NCBI GenBank assembly: GCA_037042915.1
Contig: CM073194.1
Coordinates: 248,001-312,000, forward strand
Reading direction: 5' to 3'
Length of the DNA stretch: 64,000 nucleotides
From: Auricularia sp. M13
Taxonomy: Eukaryota > Basidiomycota > Agaricomycetes > Auriculariales > Auriculariaceae
The notes beneath the pieces were generated by a model. That model was given only the letters and a program-made list of their open reading frames with translations. It had not been told where the DNA came from and searched no databases. Position numbers and translations under genes: made by a program. Shown piece by piece: positions 11,139-21,885 of the stretch (position 1 is its first letter; each line of letters begins with the position of its first letter).

Positions 11139-11497
11139 TACAATGGTTAAGCCTTCTCGATCGCGATGCGTAGATGGGATGCAGTTGTTGCGTCTATCCC
11201 GTGGATATGAGCACCGCGAGGAGGTCAATCAGCTTAGCGATGCGTGAGGGGAGGCGCGAGGCGTGCGCGGTAGACATGGGCGCGACCCCGCTGATGTCGG
11301 GCGGTAGATTGCGTTGATCGGTAATTCCGTGAATGACGTTTTACGTACTCCCTCGCTCTCTCCCTCAGCTCCCCATTGCGTGCTACGTGGATCGTGGATG
11401 TTTAAGACGCCAGTCTCGGATCCAATCGTGCTTTTGCTTTCCGCACAACACACAGATCTATATCGATTGCTTTCTCCTCAGTCGTCTTTATTCAACT

Positions 11498-12675
11498 ATG
11501 GATCACCGGCGACGCGTGGTACAGAAGCGTGCCTCGCCTTCCGAGGGTAGGTGCAAATTCCGTGAACTCGAGTGTTCGCGTATTGAATCGGCTAGAACAC
11601 GACTTATGGTCCAAGGCGACAACCCAGCTCACGAATGTCGGCGAGACGTCGGCGTCTCAGGCACTCTCGGACCGCATGATATGCGTCAATAAGTTCATGC
11701 TCGAGGTCGAAGACGCCGTGGATACCGACAACTTCGATCGCTTCCGGGCACTGCAGAGGAAGCTCGCGAGCTCCCTCTCTGAAACGAAGGCTGCCGCTGA
11801 AACCGAGCAAATGTGCCTGAGAATCATCATTTTACTTTGTTACTATGGATCCTTACCTTTTCGACGAGCGCAGGCATGTGACTGAGGCCCTGGAGACGCT
11901 TTCTGTGCTCAATGGCCTCCGGTCAGCTCTGGAGGCTACACCGGTACAAGGTAAAAAAAACTTTGCGGCGCGAGAGCCACAAAGCATGTCTGACGGATTG
12001 GGTTGTTGAGACAAACGCACCAGGCGCCAGCGGATGTCCCCCATCGTCACCAAGGCCACAGCTACCGCACGGTCGTTGCCACCACTCAACACCCAGGCCA
12101 AAGGCAGCAATAGCCGTCAGAAGAAAGGCATCCTCCGCGAACGCCGCAATATAGTGTTTCGGGTTCCAGTGGGCGATAACCACGACGAGTCCGAGGCGGA
12201 ATGGATTCTTGCCAGCGTCGTCAAGGCCATCGATGCCACTAACTATGTTGTACAAGATGCCGACCCGGAGGTTCCCACGCCGCCACCGTGCGCCCTCTGC
12301 ATCATGTGTAGCGACTATAACTGACATCTTTGTCTTCGCAAGTGAGTATACCACCACACTGGCGTCCATTCTACCCCTTCCAGACATGGAATCCAAGGAT
12401 CCGTTCAGAGATGTACCTGTGTTTCTTCCTGGGCATATGGTTCTGGCTCTTTATCCGGAGACGACAACTTTCTACTGCGCGCAGATTATCTCGGGCGGCC
12501 CGGGGGGGCGGGTATGTCTGGCGGCTGTTTGCTTCGTCAAAACCTAACGAGAATCTTGCAGAATGCTAGCACAGCTAAGATTGCCCCTGCATACCGGCTG
12601 AAGTTCGACGATGACGAGGACCAAGAGAAGTCGATCAGCGTGCAGTGGGTCGTGGGATACCCGTTCGCGCAGTGA
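11498..12675 (+). CDS. SGF29: SAGA-associated factor 29 (Tudor-domain histone reader), 300 aa
   Basis: Six exons fit: 11498-11546, 11596-11812, 11874-11950, 12011-12287, 12343-12511, 12562-12675 (TGA). Phases agree and give 300 residues, normal for the family. The N-terminal half is helical (HDLWSKATTQL, then ALETLSVLNGLRSAL). From about residue 155 come the SGF29 tandem-Tudor hallmarks: RVPVGD, EAEWILASVV, YVVQDADPE, TTTLASILPLP, GHMVLALYPETTTFY and YRLKFDDDED...VQWVVGYP. In known SAGA complexes this C-terminal domain binds H3K4me2/3 and guides Gcn5 acetylation, acting in the nucleus. The aromatic positions that form the methyl-lysine pocket (Y and F in TTTFY) are present. This looks like an intact single-copy housekeeping gene next to mobile DNA. 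Confidence 0.9.
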
Positions 12676-14629
12676 TGTGCGTGAATGTACCTGCCGTGGT
12701 GTTACTGTCGTAGCGGACTGTGGCTTTCCTGATTGGTTGGGGTTGATTTTGAAATTGTCGTATATTGAGAATGGCTGAGTGTCATCTTAGATTCGGGTGG
12801 TTATTGAGCACGAAGTATTACGGTTTTGGATTATTGGTTTGAATTATTGGCGGTGTCGTTTACGTGGTGCCACGGACAAGTTTATTAAATTTCTGCGCAC
12901 CCAACCGACCCAGCGGCCGACCCCCCGGCCGTACAGTAGACCCAACCAACGGTCCAACCAACAAACCCGAACGACCGACTCAACGGCCGTCCCGGCCGTC
13001 CGGAAGCGTGACCGTTTGCAAGCCGCAATGCTACGCGCGGCGCACTGCACTGGTACGATTTCATTCTCCGCCGACTGACCTTGAACTTGTGCCTTTCCAA
13101 CGCGTTGCCGAAGTCGCACAGCCGAGCGCGAACTGCCTATCTGTTGATTTGACCAAGCTCTTGTGGAAGACAGAAGGCTTTACTGGGCCGGCGTTATTCC
13201 ACGGCTCCAATTGGGAGTTCTTTTCTTGCGCCCAGCTTGGGCTCGCATCTTACTTCGAACGATTATCTTCGAACGTCAAAGTCTGTGAAGGAGACTAGCT
13301 CGCATCATGCGCGATGGCATTGGAACCGGTTCTATCCTCATGGGGACCGGCCAATGGGACAGTATGTTTGAGAGAGAATGCACTCCGGCAACCAAATTCT
13401 CGTCGCGACGCCCCTCCTTTCAGGCTTTCGTAACGCCGGCTCCAGATTCTAACAATCCTTGTTCCCTCGAAGAGTCGAAATGCTGGCTATTATACTCAAC
13501 ATCTACTAAGGCACTGCTCGGATTTTTTCACGTGCCGTGCAGCGTGGTGGCGGGAGGTGGATCGTGTTCGGCAGCCACTTCCAGTGCTCAGCGCTCAGCA
13601 ACAGCATTTCGAGCACCCTACTACTTCAGAAGCTTGTCGCCACTCGAGGTCTGCCGGCATTTGTACATCGTCATTGCGAACCTACTCCTGGGCGATCTGG
13701 CTGTTGCACTTGCAAAGACTCTAGAGACTTGCCTTGTGATCTGCTTGTATGACTATATGATCGTAATCCTGCCGGTCCTGGCACGTCCCTGTCTAGTTGT
13801 GAAACTCTTCTTCTGTGGATCTGTCGCATCTCAGCATTCCGAAGTCAGCCTTCTGTATGCTGCCATCTGTGCCGATCAGGACGACAAATTCGAAGTTTCG
13901 TCCTTGTCGTGGGATATTTTGGTCTTCTGCACGCTTGCCTCGGCATTCCCCTTTCCCGGGTTTCACTGTACACAGCACCGCTGTGAGCCTGCGCCGGCCT
14001 TGCATTTCATTCTGTGGAGCGCATTGCTGAGGTGAGTTGTGGGTGACCGGTGAGTAGCCAGATTCCCACCGCTTCGCACAGCCTTTTCAGATGTGTAGGG
14101 AACGTCATCTCTCTGTGGGCACTCGACATACTGTATGCCAAGTAACTTGTCTCATCGCAGACATGCCGCGTGTCAACTCAGCCGGAATGCGACAAATTGC
14201 GCGTTGAATCTCTGCAACTCTCAGTTGTGCGCAATCTTCATCCAGGTGCGGTCAGCGCACAAGGTCTCGGCAACAACTGTATGCACCTGGCTCACACACG
14301 TCAAAGCAAATCGGCTACTCACCTGGCACCACGTCACATTATTTCTTACCGAGCCGAAGCGTACAGCTTCACTTGCATTCCTGTCAGAAGACCGCAGGTT
14401 CTTATGCTGTTTCAATGCCACTGCTCCGTCCGCATGACCGCATGATTGAGTCGTCGACCGCGAGAAGCACCTCACAAAGCTCAGCGAAATTGACAGAGGT
14501 GATCATGAGTTTTATGCCGCGACGAGCGCCTGCATGCTTACTGTGCGGATCCCAGTGATTGAAATAGAATTGCGCCGCGCTGCGCAAAAGGATCTACTGC
14601 CGATCTCGGCCGGCTTCTCGCAGAGTACT
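12676..14629. other. Intergenic region with low-complexity pyrimidine tract
   Basis: No recognised gene. Bases 12895-13010 are dominated by short CCAACC/CCGACC/CGGCC repeats (ccaaccgacccagcgg-like). An orphan ATG ORF (13307-14035) is listed separately. Confidence 0.5.
13307..14035 (+). CDS. Orphan ORF, 242 aa, doubtful
   Basis: It has an ATG start, runs 242 codons without introns and ends at TGA. A central stretch (residues about 125-170: HLYIVIANLLLGDLAVALAK and onward) is hydrophobic and could span a membrane, but there are many Cys and Ser residues and no motif I recognise. I see no TATA box at the usual distance. Coding status is uncertain; it may be chance in CT-rich DNA. Confidence 0.2.
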   Translation: MRDGIGTGSILMGTGQWDSMFERECTPATKFSSRRPSFQAFVTPAPDSNNPCSLEESKCWLLYSTSTKALLGFFHVPCSVVAGGGSCSAATSSAQRSATAFRAPYYFRSLSPLEVCRHLYIVIANLLLGDLAVALAKTLETCLVICLYDYMIVILPVLARPCLVVKLFFCGSVASQHSEVSLLYAAICADQDDKFEVSSLSWDILVFCTLASAFPFPGFHCTQHRCEPAPALHFILWSALLR

Positions 14630-14636
14630 TATAAAA
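14630..14636 (+). promoter_or_regulatory. TATA box of the 14.7 kb secreted-protein gene
   Basis: tataaaa lies 78 bases before the ATG at 14714, followed by a CA/CT-rich leader typical of highly expressed fungal genes. Confidence 0.65.
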
Positions 14637-14713
14637 ACACAGGACGCCAGGCAGCAACTCACTCACAGCACTCGATCCCTCTCATCTCCCATCTACACTA
14701 CAGTACCTTCCAC

Positions 14714-15367
14714 ATGCTCGCGTCTTCCCTTGTCGTCCTCGCCGCCACCCTCAGCGCGTTCGCCATGCCCGCCAAGCGCGCCACCTGCGCCGCCTCCCAG
14801 ACCGGCACGCTCTCCATCGTCGACCCGCGCCCGGGCTCCCTCGTCCCAAACCTTGGGCTCACCCCCGTAGCGGACGCGAACCGCAAGCCGTACCTGCAGC
14901 GCGCCCAGGAGGACCAGTCATTCACGCTTGAGACCTGCGACGACTTCATGTATGGTTTTTACGTCCGTTGCACCCTCGAGTTGTCTGCTAACGCGAACTA
15001 CCAGGCGCATCTCCGCCCAGTTCAACGGCACTCGCGGATGCCTCACTGTCGAGGGCGGTCTCGGCCTAGTTACACTCCAAGACTGCGACCGCGCGCAGCT
15101 TGAGCAGGGATGGGTAGGCACTCAGGTTGCCCCGTGGTTGTTTGAGTAACTCACCACTGCACCAGACCGTCGACGGCCAGAACGGTGTCCACTTCGTCGG
15201 TAACGGGAAAGACTACCACATCTCGTTCGGCTTCCTTCACGGCAACCAGGTTGTCTCTCGTGAGTTGGCCACTCTTCTGGAAGTTTTTCAGTTCCTGGAG
15301 CTCATTGCTTGTAGAAATTAACGTGGTCCCTGTCCCCGATTACACCATCAACTTCACCCCGGCTTAG
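14714..15367 (+). CDS. Small secreted protein, paralogue A, 163 aa
   Basis: Four exons: 14714-14949, 15005-15113, 15166-15259, 15315-15367 (TAG). The product starts with a signal peptide (MLASSLVVLAATLSAFA, cleavage probably near residue 17-20) and has four conserved Cys (TCAA, ETCDDF, GCLTVEG, LQDCD). Conserved blocks shared with paralogue B are LSIVDPRP, LTPVADAN, YLQRAQEDQSFT and ETCDDF. The ends of exons 1-3 are at identical codons and phases in both paralogues (236, 109 and 94 bases). It is presumably secreted to the wall or medium. I do not recognise the family; function is unknown. Confidence 0.8.
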
Positions 15368-16927
15368 AAAAACTCATATATACGCTACTCACTGAACGCT
15401 TAAATCCTCCTTCATTTATGCTTTTGCCTACGGCACAATACACCGCAGTTTCTAATACGCTCATCGCGTCAAATTTTCAAATATCAAGGGTCAAAGTCTT
15501 ACAGGCAATCAATTTCAAGACCAACACGGTGAATTGCATGATCGGTGTAAAAAGTTACCCCAGAGAAGTCCCGGCTGATCGGGGTTTGAAATGCTTGCTC
15601 CTCGTCTTCATGACCGGCACTAATGGCCACCAATGGCTAACCACTTGGTCGACTTCTGGCTCGATGTATACCGGCATGGGGCTTTGGCCAGTGAACGCGC
15701 TGCTAGCCTCGTCGCGGCGTTTCGCAGTTCATCCGCTGCAGGCGTTTAATTTGCTTTCAGCAGTCTTCGGCAGACTACAGCCTAGGCTGCGACGAAGTGT
15801 CCTAAAAAGCCTACTTACTGCTACCCTAGCTGTGCTTGCAGCGTGCATCCAACTGGAACTGGGTATCATCGTCGGTCTCCGAGACAGCACCTTCGTTCGC
15901 TGCATCATGGCTACCCTGGCGCAGTGATTCCACGCGAAACCGCTCGCCTAACTGATGAGTTCCGCCGTCCATCTGGCAGGCGCCCAATGATCCCACCAAA
16001 CTGTTTCTGGGGCCGGCGACAGCAACCGCTGTTTGCCTCGACTCGTCCCGCGATTTGGGGTACTTCTCCAGCAGTGCAATGATGCGTGCTTCGCTGATTC
16101 TAATACTCGCTGTCTACCTCGTGCGCGCGCACAGACTACGGGCCTGGGTGTCCGCGGCGACGGCGGAGACCGCGCTCACCGCAGTTCGCCTATCCTGTCA
16201 ATCTGGCGGCACCGGCCTGTGATTAGACGAGCTTCCCGCGTGCTAGAGAGTCTGAGATTCGCATCTCAGAGCGAAGGGACGCCTGTTTAACCATCATCAA
16301 TATCATTGTCCGTCGGCGCATGGGCTGAGCTATGTTTCGCACTTCGACTGATGCGCTAGCAATGCTTGTAACTCTCGTAGCCTACAATCTCATGGTGCGG
16401 CGGGAACAATTGGAATCCAGATCTGTAAACGCAGCTGAGCCCACCTCGATGACGCGCAGAGGCCAGTATCTTCACTGTTCAGCTGCCACGAACGGTCTTT
16501 CCGTGTAGCTACACTAATCGGCTGACTCGGATTATTCGGCTACTTCTTGGAGGCTGTTATCTGTCAAGCTAAGCCGACAATGCATGACTACATCGCCAGT
16601 ATGCTCTTTGGAAAAGGCATATCCTCGGCTCGGCAGCAGAACCAACCGGGACGCACGTCTCTCACAGCTATGATGCCCCTTGTCCTCGATGTCCTCGTGC
16701 GGTTTTCACCACTCATACGACGAACGCGTGGAAAGAACCGGGCCTACGACTCCGTCCGCGCATCGGCCCTCAAATCACAGGGGCTTCTCGGTGTATGGTT
16801 TGCTGCTCCGAGCGGGTGAATTAAAATAGTGTTCTAGGTCCTGTGCACACACCCTTGCCGTGCAGTGACCCTCGAGGCTCTGCAAGCGATGCAGTGATAC
16901 ATCTCGCCACCGCACTCGTTAATCCTT
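15368..16927. other. Intergenic region, no supported gene
   Basis: There is one ATG ORF of 169 codons (15418-15927) with no motif I recognise and no supporting splice or promoter pattern. I see no repeats or RNA gene. Confidence 0.4.
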
Positions 16928-16928
16928 C

Positions 16929-16937
16929 TATATATAA
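16929..16937 (+). promoter_or_regulatory. TATA box of the 17 kb Cys-rich secreted-protein gene
   Basis: tatatataa lies about 117 bases before the chosen ATG at 17054, with a CT-rich leader between. Confidence 0.6.
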
Positions 16938-17053
16938 GCGAGTGTTTCTTACTTCCCTGAGGCCTCAGCACAGTCTCCCTCACTGCTCTCATACATAGCA
17001 CACCCTTCCAACCGTGAGGATCACAATTTTGTCAATGCGTGGAACTCATACTG

Positions 17054-17611
17054 ATGAAGACCCAGGCCAGCATGTTCATCATCGAGATCCTTATCGGCAT
17101 TCTCGTCGTCGCCGCGCAGACCTATGCCGCTACAACTCCGCCGCTGCCTATCCCGAGTGCCCTGGCGACAATTAAATTCGTCCCATTGAAAACGCTAGAC
17201 ACGCCAGCCGGAACGCTCACCTACTACGGCATCGGGCCAGGAGTCAACGCGACCGAGCCAGCACCTCGTCGTCTCAGCAAGCGTTGCGGCTCGAACGCCG
17301 TGGGGTGCGACGGTGCCAACGTACCGGGCACTGACCCCTGCGCCAGGCTGATCTTCGGCTCCGGCATCGAGACAAACAACAGCATCCTCGACAACTCGGT
17401 GCGCGCGATCTGTCTCAACTCGACCAGCCAATGCTGCATCAGCTGGGGCGCGCCGACATCGAAGCTGCCGCTTTCCGCGCTCTTCAAGGCCGCTGAAAAG
17501 ACTTACAACACATGCGTCACCCGCAGCCAGTCTGGGTTCAGCCGAGACACGAACCTGAATGGCGTCTGCACCGATCAGTGTCTTTCGAACCGCCCTGATG
17601 GATGTACATAG
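17054..17611 (+). CDS. Cys-rich secreted protein, family copy 1, 185 aa
   Basis: Single exon from the ATG at 17054 (MKTQASMFIIEILIG); an in-frame ATG at 17072 (MFII) aligns better with the paralogue starts. A signal peptide is followed by a variable N-terminal part and then a conserved Cys domain: KRCGSNAVGCDGANVPGTD, AICLNSTSQCCISWGAP, the FSRDTNLNGVC block and QCLSNRPDGC. This pattern of about ten Cys recurs in the copies at 21.9 and 24.3 kb. It resembles the fungal secreted family I recall being called 'WD-like', but that name is from memory. It ends right after DGCT, lacking the extra C-terminal Cys of the other two. Extracellular location is likely; function unknown. Confidence 0.8.
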   Translation: MKTQASMFIIEILIGILVVAAQTYAATTPPLPIPSALATIKFVPLKTLDTPAGTLTYYGIGPGVNATEPAPRRLSKRCGSNAVGCDGANVPGTDPCARLIFGSGIETNNSILDNSVRAICLNSTSQCCISWGAPTSKLPLSALFKAAEKTYNTCVTRSQSGFSRDTNLNGVCTDQCLSNRPDGCT

Positions 17612-18982
17612 CCTGTAAGGAAGGGTTTCAATCAGGCAAATGTATTTCTGAAAGTTCCAGGCTAAGAAATATATTAATATACTGCTCCCCGCTCTTTTTA
17701 TCAGTTATAATACGTTTTGACGATTAGCCACCGTACCTGCAATCCTTGTGTCTCAAAAAGACAAGTGCTTTTCGAACTCCGCCTCCGCTCTTCTTCCTTC
17801 GCCCGAACATGACGAGCCACAACGCGTTGACAGTACCGCGCACTGCGTCTCTTCGCGATATATCGTTACATTGAGCACTATCATGATCTATTGCTGGTTC
17901 AAATGCTCTGATACTGCTAACCAGCATTCGTGGTCCGCTACCTCAATGCTCAGGTTGCACTCTTTCTCGGCGTTGCTCGGCCTCGGCCGAATCGTTAGCA
18001 GCCCAACGTTCCCCCGCAAAGTTGCGCAGTGCCAGTTCAACTGTTGTGATTCAGGTCGCCGGCTTCCAAGTCTTTTTTCCCACTGGTCTGGTAAGCCTGC
18101 ATTGACGCTGGGTTCTGAGGCTCACGGTCGTCTGTGCATTGCTCTTTTCTGTCGCATCCCTGCCGGTACACTTGCACGGCTCACTTTCTGCGTTTCTCGT
18201 TGCAGTTGCACTGGTATTTTCTTACGCCCACTGGACACCGTCGTTGCCGCGGGACCACTCGTAACTGACTCGTACAACACCTTTCCCGAGCTCCTTTTTG
18301 CCGCAGGCTCTGCGTCCCCCCTTGCGTTCCCAGTAGCACGTCGCATTCCCCGCGAAGGCCCGGTCTCCCCTTGTACTCTTGGCATACGTGTCTTACTGAG
18401 ACAATGACGCGCCGGCGCCCATTACCTGGTACCTGGGGACCATAGCCAGAAAATCACACTTTCTCCTCCTTGAAGGTCCTTCGACGCATGCAGCACTCCG
18501 GGCTTCCGCTCAACTTCTGCTTCACTCCAAGTAGACTATCGGCGATCTTTGCGTTGCGCACGAGCACGGGCCATCCTCACAAAAGAATTGGAAATCGGGC
18601 ACCGGCACGTTCTGCCTGAGAATCCGATAAGGCCTCTGCCCGCCGCACCCACGTGAGTATCGCCAAGCCCTTATGTTGCTGCATTTTCGCTGCGCGTTTC
18701 CTGGGTCATGCACATGTCGGACGCGCCATCGCGATATTCGAAGTCCTGCTCGAAAGGGAATGCCTTGACACCGGACCGGTAAGCCCGTGTTCCTGGGCCC
18801 CAATTCGCCCATGCATGTTAATCCGATGATCAGATAAGTAGCGGGGATTGTGCGAGCTGAGCACATGCTTGCGCGATATCACGCCACCGTCCAGCTAAAA
18901 GGAAAGGATCTTATCGGCGCTCCTCGGAACGTTGCGCCGACGCTCTGCTCGCCACATCCAAATTCCAACTCCTGCTTTCACC
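17612..18982. other. Gene-free CT-rich interval
   Basis: Long open frames here (for example 17748-18407) begin at non-ATG codons and look like composition effects. The pyrimidine-rich texture is similar to the interior of the long TauD intron (19.8-20.6 kb). Confidence 0.4.
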
Positions 18983-21026
18983 ATGGTCACCGCTCCGCGC
19001 GCTGCTGTCCTCGGGCCCAGCACGGACCTGACGCCAGCCATCGGGACCGTCTTCCCCTCGAGCGTGCAGCTCAGCCAACTGCTCGGCTCCGACGAGCTCA
19101 TCGCCGAGCTCGCCAAGCTTGTCGCGCACCGCGGCGTCGTCTTCTTCGAGCGCCAGGACCTTACGCTGCCGCAGCAGAAGCAGCTCTGCACGCGCATGGG
19201 CGCGCTCACCGGGCGTCCCAGCGAGTCTGGACTCCACCGACACCCCATCAGCGAGGACAGCCCCGAGCTCGGCGCGGACACCTCAGTCATCACGAGCCAG
19301 GGCGGCATCGCGCGCGCGGGCTACGTCCACGGCGCGCGAGCCAGTGCTGGCTGGCACTCGGACATCTCGTTTGAGAAGGTGCCGAGCGACTTTACGCTGC
19401 TCAAGATGCATACTCTTCCGCCTACCGGCGGCGATACGCTGTGGGCAAGCGGGTACGCGGCGTACGACCGCTTGTCGCCTGCGTACCAGAAGTTCTTGGA
19501 GGGCTTGACTGCCGAGCATGACGGCAACTTCTTCCATCGCGTGCGTGGAACATTCAGTCTTCGTGCGTGTTGAAGATTGTACTGAAATGGACTCGCGTTT
19601 TCAGACAGCGAAGCTGGAGAATAAGCCTATCCAGAGTCCGCGCGGACATGAGCTTAATGCAGGCGAGGACCTGCGTGCCGTACAGTCAGTCCTGTCCTGG
19701 GGTTGCTCGGCCTAGACTGACCGGCTCCCAGCCCCGTCATCCGCACGCACCCTGTCACGGGCTACCGGGCCCTTTTCGTTAACAAGACGTGCGTATATTT
19801 TCTTATTCGCTGTTCCCTTCCCCTGCCACCGTGGTCGCTGTTCTGAATGCGCCCTCTTCCTGTGCCCCCTGCGGGACTTCTACTCGCTGTTTTGCCGGCT
19901 ACCTGCACGATTGTTCGCTGTGTCTTTCTCTGTCTCACCCACTGACTCGTTCGTCGACCGCGGCTTTACCACGGCTCCTGCCTCTGATCACCATCTTTTC
20001 GGCCCCTCTTGACTTCCGCGCGTACGCTGGCAGCTGGCGGCACTGTGTCACCATTCCCCAGCCACGCGCTATCCCAGAATTCCTCGTTGCTACCCGCTGC
20101 CTCTCCGCTGCATCCTCTCTCTTCTGGCCAGGCAATCCAATATCCGCGCAATCGAGTCAGCTTTTTCGTTGCAGTATCTCGTCAATCTGGTCGTCTTCGG
20201 CTTTGCTCTCCTCGCACGGTCGTACTTTGCCTCGTCCAACGATTTTGCGACAGGCGTGCGCACCTCTTGTATTGCACAGCCTCGGGGCCGGCAAACCTTT
20301 CGCGCAGTGAGGGATTCCTCTGCCGACCGCGACAATACCTTGGACGCTCACTGTTGCTTCGCTGGCACTGCGCTGCGGCAGAGTCCCCCGCCTCGCTCGC
20401 ATCGCCGTACTATTCACCGGCGTCATTTTTCATCCCGCCTGCCCCTGGATTCGTCTTGTTTGCGTCTTCGCTGGGCGGTGCTGAATTTATCTTCGCCACA
20501 TTCGCGCCCGTTGCATCACTCCAGATCCCTCCACATAAGCATGGCGCTCTGTCTTCGTCATCAACTCGCGATCCCTCGCGCCTGAACGACCGCTCGCTAA
20601 CCGACACTCCCTCACAGTTTCACGACGCGCATCCTCGAGCTCGCGCAGGCCGAGAGCGACTCGACGCTGGACTTCCTCACGCGGCATATCAGCGAGAACC
20701 ACGACCTGCAGGTGAGTTTGTCGCTTCTGTCACTGTCAAGCGTCGCCACTGCCGTCTCGCGGCAAGCCATTGTCGCTTGTCGCTTTTCGCTCACCCTGGT
20801 CGCTCGTCACTAACGCTCCTCGTATCAGGTGCGCTACCGCTGGCAGACGAACGACGTCGCGATCTGGGACAACCGGTGCACGTTCCACACCGCGACGAAC
20901 GACTACGGCGCCGCGCTGCGCGCGGGCGTGCGCGTCGTCGGCATCGGAGAGGTGCCGTACTTTGACCCCAAGTCCAGGGGCGAGGCGGAAGCCAAGGCGA
21001 ACGGGGAGGGTGAGAAGTCGAAGTAG
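18983..21026 (+). CDS. TauD/TfdA-family Fe(II)/2-oxoglutarate dioxygenase, 328 aa
   Basis: Five exons: 18983-19540, 19605-19684, 19732-19788, 20618-20711, 20829-21026 (TAG); phases close to 328 residues. The start MVTAPRAAV follows a CACC context. The iron site is visible: WHSD (His125, Asp127) and the distal His in TFHTAT (His283), with downstream Arg294/298 as candidate 2-oxoglutarate anchor. Family blocks FFERQDLT, GGDTLWASGYAAYDRLS, AVHPVIRTHPVTGYRALFVN and VRYRWQTNDVAIWDNR are intact. Fungal relatives hydroxylate sulfonates, phenoxyacids or related small acids; the substrate here is unknown. Introns 1, 2 and 4 are 64, 47 and 117 bases but intron 3 is 829, suggesting an insertion. It sits among secreted-protein genes with no obvious pathway partner. 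Confidence 0.88.
19789..20617 (+). other. 829-base intron in the TauD gene
   Basis: It begins gtgcgtatatttt and ends ccctcacag, so the ends look like a normal short intron, but the middle is about 770 bases of CT-rich DNA. The longest frames inside have no recognisable content. I found no terminal inverted repeats or target duplication by eye. Confidence 0.7.
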
Positions 21027-21199
21027 ATCTACTGTAAAGTTCGCCAGGTTGTTAAGGTTGGACGCACATGGGAATCAGAAGATTTAAAAGGAAACAGACG
21101 GTGTAAATTCTACACGTGTATAAATGCACGCTTTTACGTTTTCTGAATGATCGAGCAGTGAGCATTGAGCGCTGAGCGCTGGGCATCGGTTGCAGTTGT

Positions 21200-21470
21200 C
21201 GGAGTTTCAACGCATCTCTTCCTTAGAAAGTTGGGCACTGTTCTGGCGTCTTGGAAATACTGGCTTGAGCGCGACATCCTGCGCATTCTAGGAGCGAAGA
21301 GTATCCTCGACGTTCCAATATGCGGCTCCGTTCTCTATTTCGCGCTGTGGGTTGCCTTTCACCATTATATCCCCGCAGTGTAGCTGAGCGCCATTCACCC
21401 ACCGTCAGCGTCGCGAGCGGAATGGTGTTCTCTATCGCTCCATTCCTCGCAGCTCCAGTGAGTCGCCTAC
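21200..21470 (+). pseudogene. DUF6533-like membrane protein, short fragment
   Basis: The translation contains ASWKYWLERDILRILGAKSI, CGSVLYFALWVAF and then SVASGMVFSIAPFLAAPV. These align with AAWKSWVQRESLRQLGTGSI, RGSVLYFALYVAF and SVASGMAISMIIFFAAPV of the 26-27.6 kb copy. Only the region of the last two or three membrane segments remains; upstream exons are missing. Confidence 0.6.
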
Positions 21471-21885
21471 TAGTATGCGACCTCCGTACTCAGAGAAGTC
21501 TCGTCGGCTCTCATAGCGTCACATCAATAGCCTGGACCCGTTGCGTGCTGCGCAGGCGATGATCGCGTTGTATAGACTCATACTTTTCAGAATGTCGGTC
21601 GTAACGTGCAGCATCTTTCGACCCGGAAAGCTCTGCTTCAATCAAAAATGCCATCCTGGATATCAGTATCTGCAGTTCAGTCCAGAGAAGCCGGCGCCGC
21701 GAAAACCGTTCTCCGTTCTCTGGCATGTCGCTTCAACTGCGACTGAGCGACTTACAGTAGTGTTGGGAGTGTCTACGACGACACGACGACAGTTGCAATC
21801 AAACGCTGTGACAACCTACAGAGATCGCCGTACATACTCAGGGAAGTATCGGAAATATCACTACCGATCCTTCATTGCCGCCCAT

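Larger units (their letters stand above)
9026..11497. other. Gene-poor interval holding two MITE-like elements
   Basis: No ORF over about 110 codons with recognisable content. Next to the zinc-finger start is an imperfect 23-24 base tandem pair beginning gatgagtaggtt (9040-9086). The motif gaacatagctg of the first MITE end recurs alone near 9598, possibly a relic. Two TA-flanked inverted-repeat elements are listed separately. The SGF29 promoter should lie at the right end. Confidence 0.5.

Noticed and set aside
6760-11200. Helitron 3' terminus
   Set aside because: Several CTAG sites occur (for example 9304 and 10941) but none has the expected short hairpin just upstream.
18850-19374. Arg/Ala-rich overlapping ORFs on both strands
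   Set aside because: They are shadows of exon 1 of the TauD gene, produced by GC-rich third positions.
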